From contig JACKEH010000004.1 of assembly GCA_020633125.1 (NCBI GenBank), positions 124,001 to 188,000 on the forward strand: a DNA stretch of 64,000 nucleotides, read 5' to 3'. Each line of letters opens with the position of its first letter. Position 1 is the stretch's first letter. This stretch comes from Sandaracinus sp. (lineage in GTDB: Bacteria > Myxococcota_A > Polyangia > Polyangiales > Houyiibacteriaceae). Position numbers and translations under genes: made by a program. Of the stretch, positions 61,835 through 64,000 are shown piece after piece. The notes under the pieces are model-generated. The model saw only the letters and a list, made by a program, of their open reading frames with translations. It ran no database searches and was not told the DNA's origin.

Positions 61835-62078
61835 CGAACTTTTTGCGGACCGCTCCCGACGCGAGTCGCGCGGATTCGCACGATGGGGAGCGCCGTCCCT
61901 CCACCAGAGCTTCGTGGGTGGTTCGACCGCTGTCGGGAACTGCCTGACGGAGGCCTCGCGAGCGGGGGCCGAGGGTGGTCGAGCGCGAGGGGCCCAGCGG
62001 CATTTGCGAGGCGATCGAGGGACCCTGACCGCGGGGGCCTCTTTCCAGACTGCCCCCTTGTAAAACGAGCCGCTTTCA

Positions 62079-62094
62079 CGGCACCCTGATTGCA
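62079..62094 (+). promoter_or_regulatory. Sigma-54-like -24/-12 motif
   Basis: CGGCACCCTGATTGCA keeps the GG-N10-GC core of the sigma-54 consensus (TGGCAC-N5-TTGC). However, transcription would start near 62105, only 4 bases before the ATG at 62109 and downstream of its GGAGG. It therefore cannot serve this start codon in the usual way. It is kept as a motif, not as a proven promoter. Confidence 0.3.
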
Positions 62095-62108
62095 CCGGAG
62101 GTCCAACC

Positions 62109-62324
62109 ATGGGGCGTAGCCAACCGAAATGGAGACTCTGGTCTCCGGACGTCGGACGAGCCGTAGCGCTCGCGACGGATGTCCGAGGCGCGGTCTACAC
62201 GGAGTACATCCTGATCGTGATGCTGATCGGGCTCATCGTGTCGGCGGCCCTCCTCGCGATTGGCGTGCCCATCTGGCGCGCCTTTCGGATGACGCAGCTC
62301 TTCTTGGGAGCGCCGATCCCATGA
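62109..62324 (+). CDS. Flp-type pilin (type IVb, first copy)
   Basis: 71 residues, good ribosome site CCGGAGG. A basic leader of about 26 residues ends in RG, followed by the mature start AVYTEYILIVMLIGLIVSAA with the Glu at position 5 and Tyr at 6, as in class III/Flp prepilins, then one hydrophobic helix. The leader is longer and more basic than in standard Flp. The stop overlaps the next ATG (ATGA). It probably forms, or contributes to, the Tad pilus. Confidence 0.75.
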   Translation: MGRSQPKWRLWSPDVGRAVALATDVRGAVYTEYILIVMLIGLIVSAALLAIGVPIWRAFRMTQLFLGAPIP

Positions 62325-62524
62325 GCCTCTCGATCGCCAAGCTTCGGGAGCGCCTGACGGCGTTCCACGCGGACGAGCGCGGCGGCGTGAGCCTCGAGTA
62401 CGTCGTGATCCTCGTGTTGATCGCCATCATCGGCATCGTGGCGTGGGTCGACTTCAAAGAAGCGGTTCGCGACGACGCGGCCGACGAATACCAGCAGTTC
62501 GGATACCCGCCCACCGAGGGATGA
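62321..62524 (+). CDS. Flp-type pilin (type IVb, second copy)
   Basis: 67 residues. MSLSIAKLRERLTAFHADER and then the cleavage region RG before GVSLEYVVILVLIAIIGIVA, again with Glu5-Tyr6 of the mature form. One helix and a short acidic tail ending in YPPTEG. Closer to a normal Flp major pilin than its upstream partner. Coupled to the first pilin by ATGA overlap. Confidence 0.8.
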   Translation: MSLSIAKLRERLTAFHADERGGVSLEYVVILVLIAIIGIVAWVDFKEAVRDDAADEYQQFGYPPTEG

Positions 62525-62528
62525 TGTC

Positions 62529-63110
62529 GTGGGCACGAGGGAGCGAGGTGAGCGGGTGACGGGTCTCGAGGGCATGCAGCTCCTCGCGGTGCTCGGAACG
62601 GCGGTCGGTGCAGGCTGGGACCTGCGCACCGGCACCATTCCGCGCTGGCTGACGCTTCCGCTTTTGGCCGCCGGCCCAGCGATCGCCTTGGGGCTCTACG
62701 GAGTCACCGCGTCGCACGGTCTGCTCTCCAGCTGCCTCGGCATTTGCCTCTGCGGCTTCGTGCCCTTCGCGGCACACCGCCAGGACCCGGACGGAATGGG
62801 CGGCGGCGACGTCGCGCTCTTCGCCGCGGCGGGTGGTCTCTTGGGTCCCTCGCTCGGACTCGAAGCCGAGTTCTATTCGATGGTCGCCGCGTCCGTCGGC
62901 GCGCTGGTCGTGCTCGCGTGGAAGCGCCAGCTGATGGCGTCGTTCGCGAACCTCTTCTTCCTCTCGTTCAACCGAATCCTCCCGAAGAAGTGGCGGCGCG
63001 ACGTCTCCGACGCGCTTCGCACGCAGCTTCGCGTGGGTCCGTACATCTTCGTCGGCACGGCGGCGGCCGTGCTCCTTCAACACTCGAGCCTGCTGGGGTT
63101 GGGACGATGA
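62529..63110 (+). CDS. Tad prepilin peptidase (CpaA/TadV type, A24)
   Basis: 193 residues from a GTG at 62529; a GTG at 62556 and an ATG at 62574 are also in frame. The two catalytic Asp are in GAGWDLRTGTIPRWLT and in the GxGD-type DPDGMGGGDVALFAAAGGLL. Five or six membrane helices are seen. It would cleave the leader of the two pilins and TadE-like proteins. It overlaps the next gene by 4 bases (ATGA). Confidence 0.88.
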   Translation: MGTRERGERVTGLEGMQLLAVLGTAVGAGWDLRTGTIPRWLTLPLLAAGPAIALGLYGVTASHGLLSSCLGICLCGFVPFAAHRQDPDGMGGGDVALFAAAGGLLGPSLGLEAEFYSMVAASVGALVVLAWKRQLMASFANLFFLSFNRILPKKWRRDVSDALRTQLRVGPYIFVGTAAAVLLQHSSLLGLGR

Positions 63111-63979
63111 AACGCAAGAGCCTCGTGAAGGACGAGAAGGGCGTCGCGTACGCCGAGTTTCTCATCGCCTTCCCGCCCGTCCTGATCCTCTTCCTCTGCC
63201 TGGTGCAGCTCTCGCTCATGTACGTGGGCAAGCTCGCCGTTCGCCACTCCGCGAACCGCGCCGCGCGTGCCGCGGTGGTCGTGATTCCGGACGACCCTCA
63301 GTACTACGACGGCGAAGCGGTCAACGAGATCGACTACCAGGGCTCGGGAACGTCGACCCCCAGCGACACCTTCTTCGGCTCCGGCCTCGCGCTCGGAAGC
63401 GGCAGCCCGCGCATTCGCGCCGTGCGCTCCGCCGCGTACATCCCGCTGACGCCGTTCGCGCCCTCGATCGACAACGTGCTGGACGACGAGAGCGTTCGCA
63501 CCGCGTTCGACCGCGGCGTGCTCGACGCGCTCGCGGGCGCGTTCGTCTACAACCGGGGCGCGACGGCGGTGACCTTCCCACCCGAGCCGGGAAGCGACAG
63601 CGCGCCCATCGAGACCTTCGACGCGCATGGTCTCGTCACGACCCGCGTCACGTACTTCTTCCACTGCGGCGTGCCGATCGTGAACCGCTTCATGTGCGAC
63701 GGAGCGCTCGAGCTCTTGTTGTCCTCGGCGGGAGGCTTCGCAGACGCGGTCATCGGCTCGGTCACCGATGCCGGGACCCGTGACGAGCTCTCTGGAATTC
63801 TCGACACCATCGACGACGTGTTCAGCGGCGACTCGGCGGTCGCCGACGGAATGCGCGAGATGGGCTACGCGGAAGCACCTTGGCTGCTCACACCTTGGGC
63901 GCTCGGTGGCGGACGCTTCGTCCTCCTACGCGCGGAGGCGGTCATGCCCAACCAGGGAGCGGGGTTCGAGTATGAATGA
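63107..63979 (+). CDS. TadE-like pseudopilin
   Basis: 290 residues. The start MKRKSLVKDEKGVAYAEFLI has the cleavage region KG-VAYAEF with Glu at position 5, then a hydrophobic helix (FPPVLILFLCLVQLSLMYVG) and the TadE-typical HSANRAARAAVVVIP. The remaining 220 residues are a periplasmic domain, larger than usual TadE (about 150-200). Contains two Cys (HCGVPIVNRFMCDG) that may form a disulfide. It overlaps the next gene by 8 bases. Confidence 0.85.
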   Translation: MKRKSLVKDEKGVAYAEFLIAFPPVLILFLCLVQLSLMYVGKLAVRHSANRAARAAVVVIPDDPQYYDGEAVNEIDYQGSGTSTPSDTFFGSGLALGSGSPRIRAVRSAAYIPLTPFAPSIDNVLDDESVRTAFDRGVLDALAGAFVYNRGATAVTFPPEPGSDSAPIETFDAHGLVTTRVTYFFHCGVPIVNRFMCDGALELLLSSAGGFADAVIGSVTDAGTRDELSGILDTIDDVFSGDSAVADGMREMGYAEAPWLLTPWALGGGRFVLLRAEAVMPNQGAGFEYE

Positions 63980-64000
63980 CCTTCGACGCCCTCTGCTGCG
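63972..64000 (+). CDS. Start of the next Tad operon gene (partial)
   Basis: An ATG at 63972 opens a frame MNDLRRPLLR that runs off the window. The overlap with the TadE-like gene and the operon order suggest another TadE/TadG-type pseudopilin, but too little is visible to say. Confidence 0.55.

Noticed and set aside
1..64000. CRISPR arrays, transposases, integrases or prophage genes
   Set aside because: No regularly spaced repeats and no recognisable mobile-element protein were found in any reading.

Overview
The window is about 64 kb of high-GC chromosomal DNA with dense, short-spaced genes. It most likely comes from a myxobacterium (Myxococcota, Polyangia/Sandaracinus-like). The evidence is gene content: several Hanks-type Ser/Thr kinases with zinc-ribbon or PEGA parts, an AgmX/PglI-type C-terminal domain protein, MopE-like Cys/Asp repeats, a DUF4388/TPR regulator, an RpoH-like paralogue of the SigB/SigC kind, a ribbon-helix-helix protein of the myxobacterial TIGR04563 type, RCC1-repeat lipoproteins and many other lipoproteins. 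I see no phage, insertion sequence, CRISPR or integrase. Housekeeping genes dominate.

Layout. 0-7 kb: the start of an unknown gene, an RpoH-like sigma factor, pth, rpsF-rpsR-rplI, dnaB (broken by a one-base frameshift as given) and a FadL-like porin. 7-14 kb: a cobalamin/metal-binding-type protein, a MopE-repeat lipoprotein, and a composite amidohydrolase/thrombospondin-3/lamin-tail lipoprotein gene broken by many single-base shifts. 14-28.5 kb: two Ser/Thr kinases, a small secreted protein, panD with a DUF938 methyltransferase, an Nramp-type transporter, fbp, a YbhN-like membrane protein, an AgmX/PglI-type protein, an RCC1 lipoprotein and an orphan histidine kinase.

28.6-38.4 kb is the most coherent metabolic locus. 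It holds mesaconyl-CoA hydratase, methylsuccinyl-CoA dehydrogenase, crotonyl-CoA carboxylase/reductase, MeaB and ethylmalonyl-CoA mutase, which is the core of the ethylmalonyl-CoA pathway. A divergent XRE/ScfR-type regulator sits beside them. Together they should let the cell assimilate acetyl-CoA without a glyoxylate shunt.

38.4-46 kb: birA-nadC, a HAD phosphatase, a CPBP protease, dnaG-rpoD (overlapping) and a CAU tRNA. 46-55.7 kb: a zinc-ribbon coiled-coil protein, a pseudo-receiver/DUF4388/TPR protein translationally coupled to glnE, and yajC-secD-secF. 55.9-62 kb: a kinase and a double-FHA protein in divergent orientation, an alpha/beta hydrolase, an RHH protein and an S41 protease. 62-64 kb: the start of a Tad (tight adherence) pilus operon with two tandem Flp-type pilins, a CpaA prepilin peptidase and TadE-like proteins, running off the right edge.

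Two loci (dnaB at about 3,990 and the composite gene at 12.34-13.33 kb) contain single-base frameshifts. Because dnaB is essential, at least some of these are probably consensus errors, so the integrity of the composite gene must be checked against reads before it is called dead. I found no clearly new multi-gene system. The best candidates for new biology are the glnE-coupled pseudo-receiver protein, the composite lipoprotein and the paired secreted/kinase loci.
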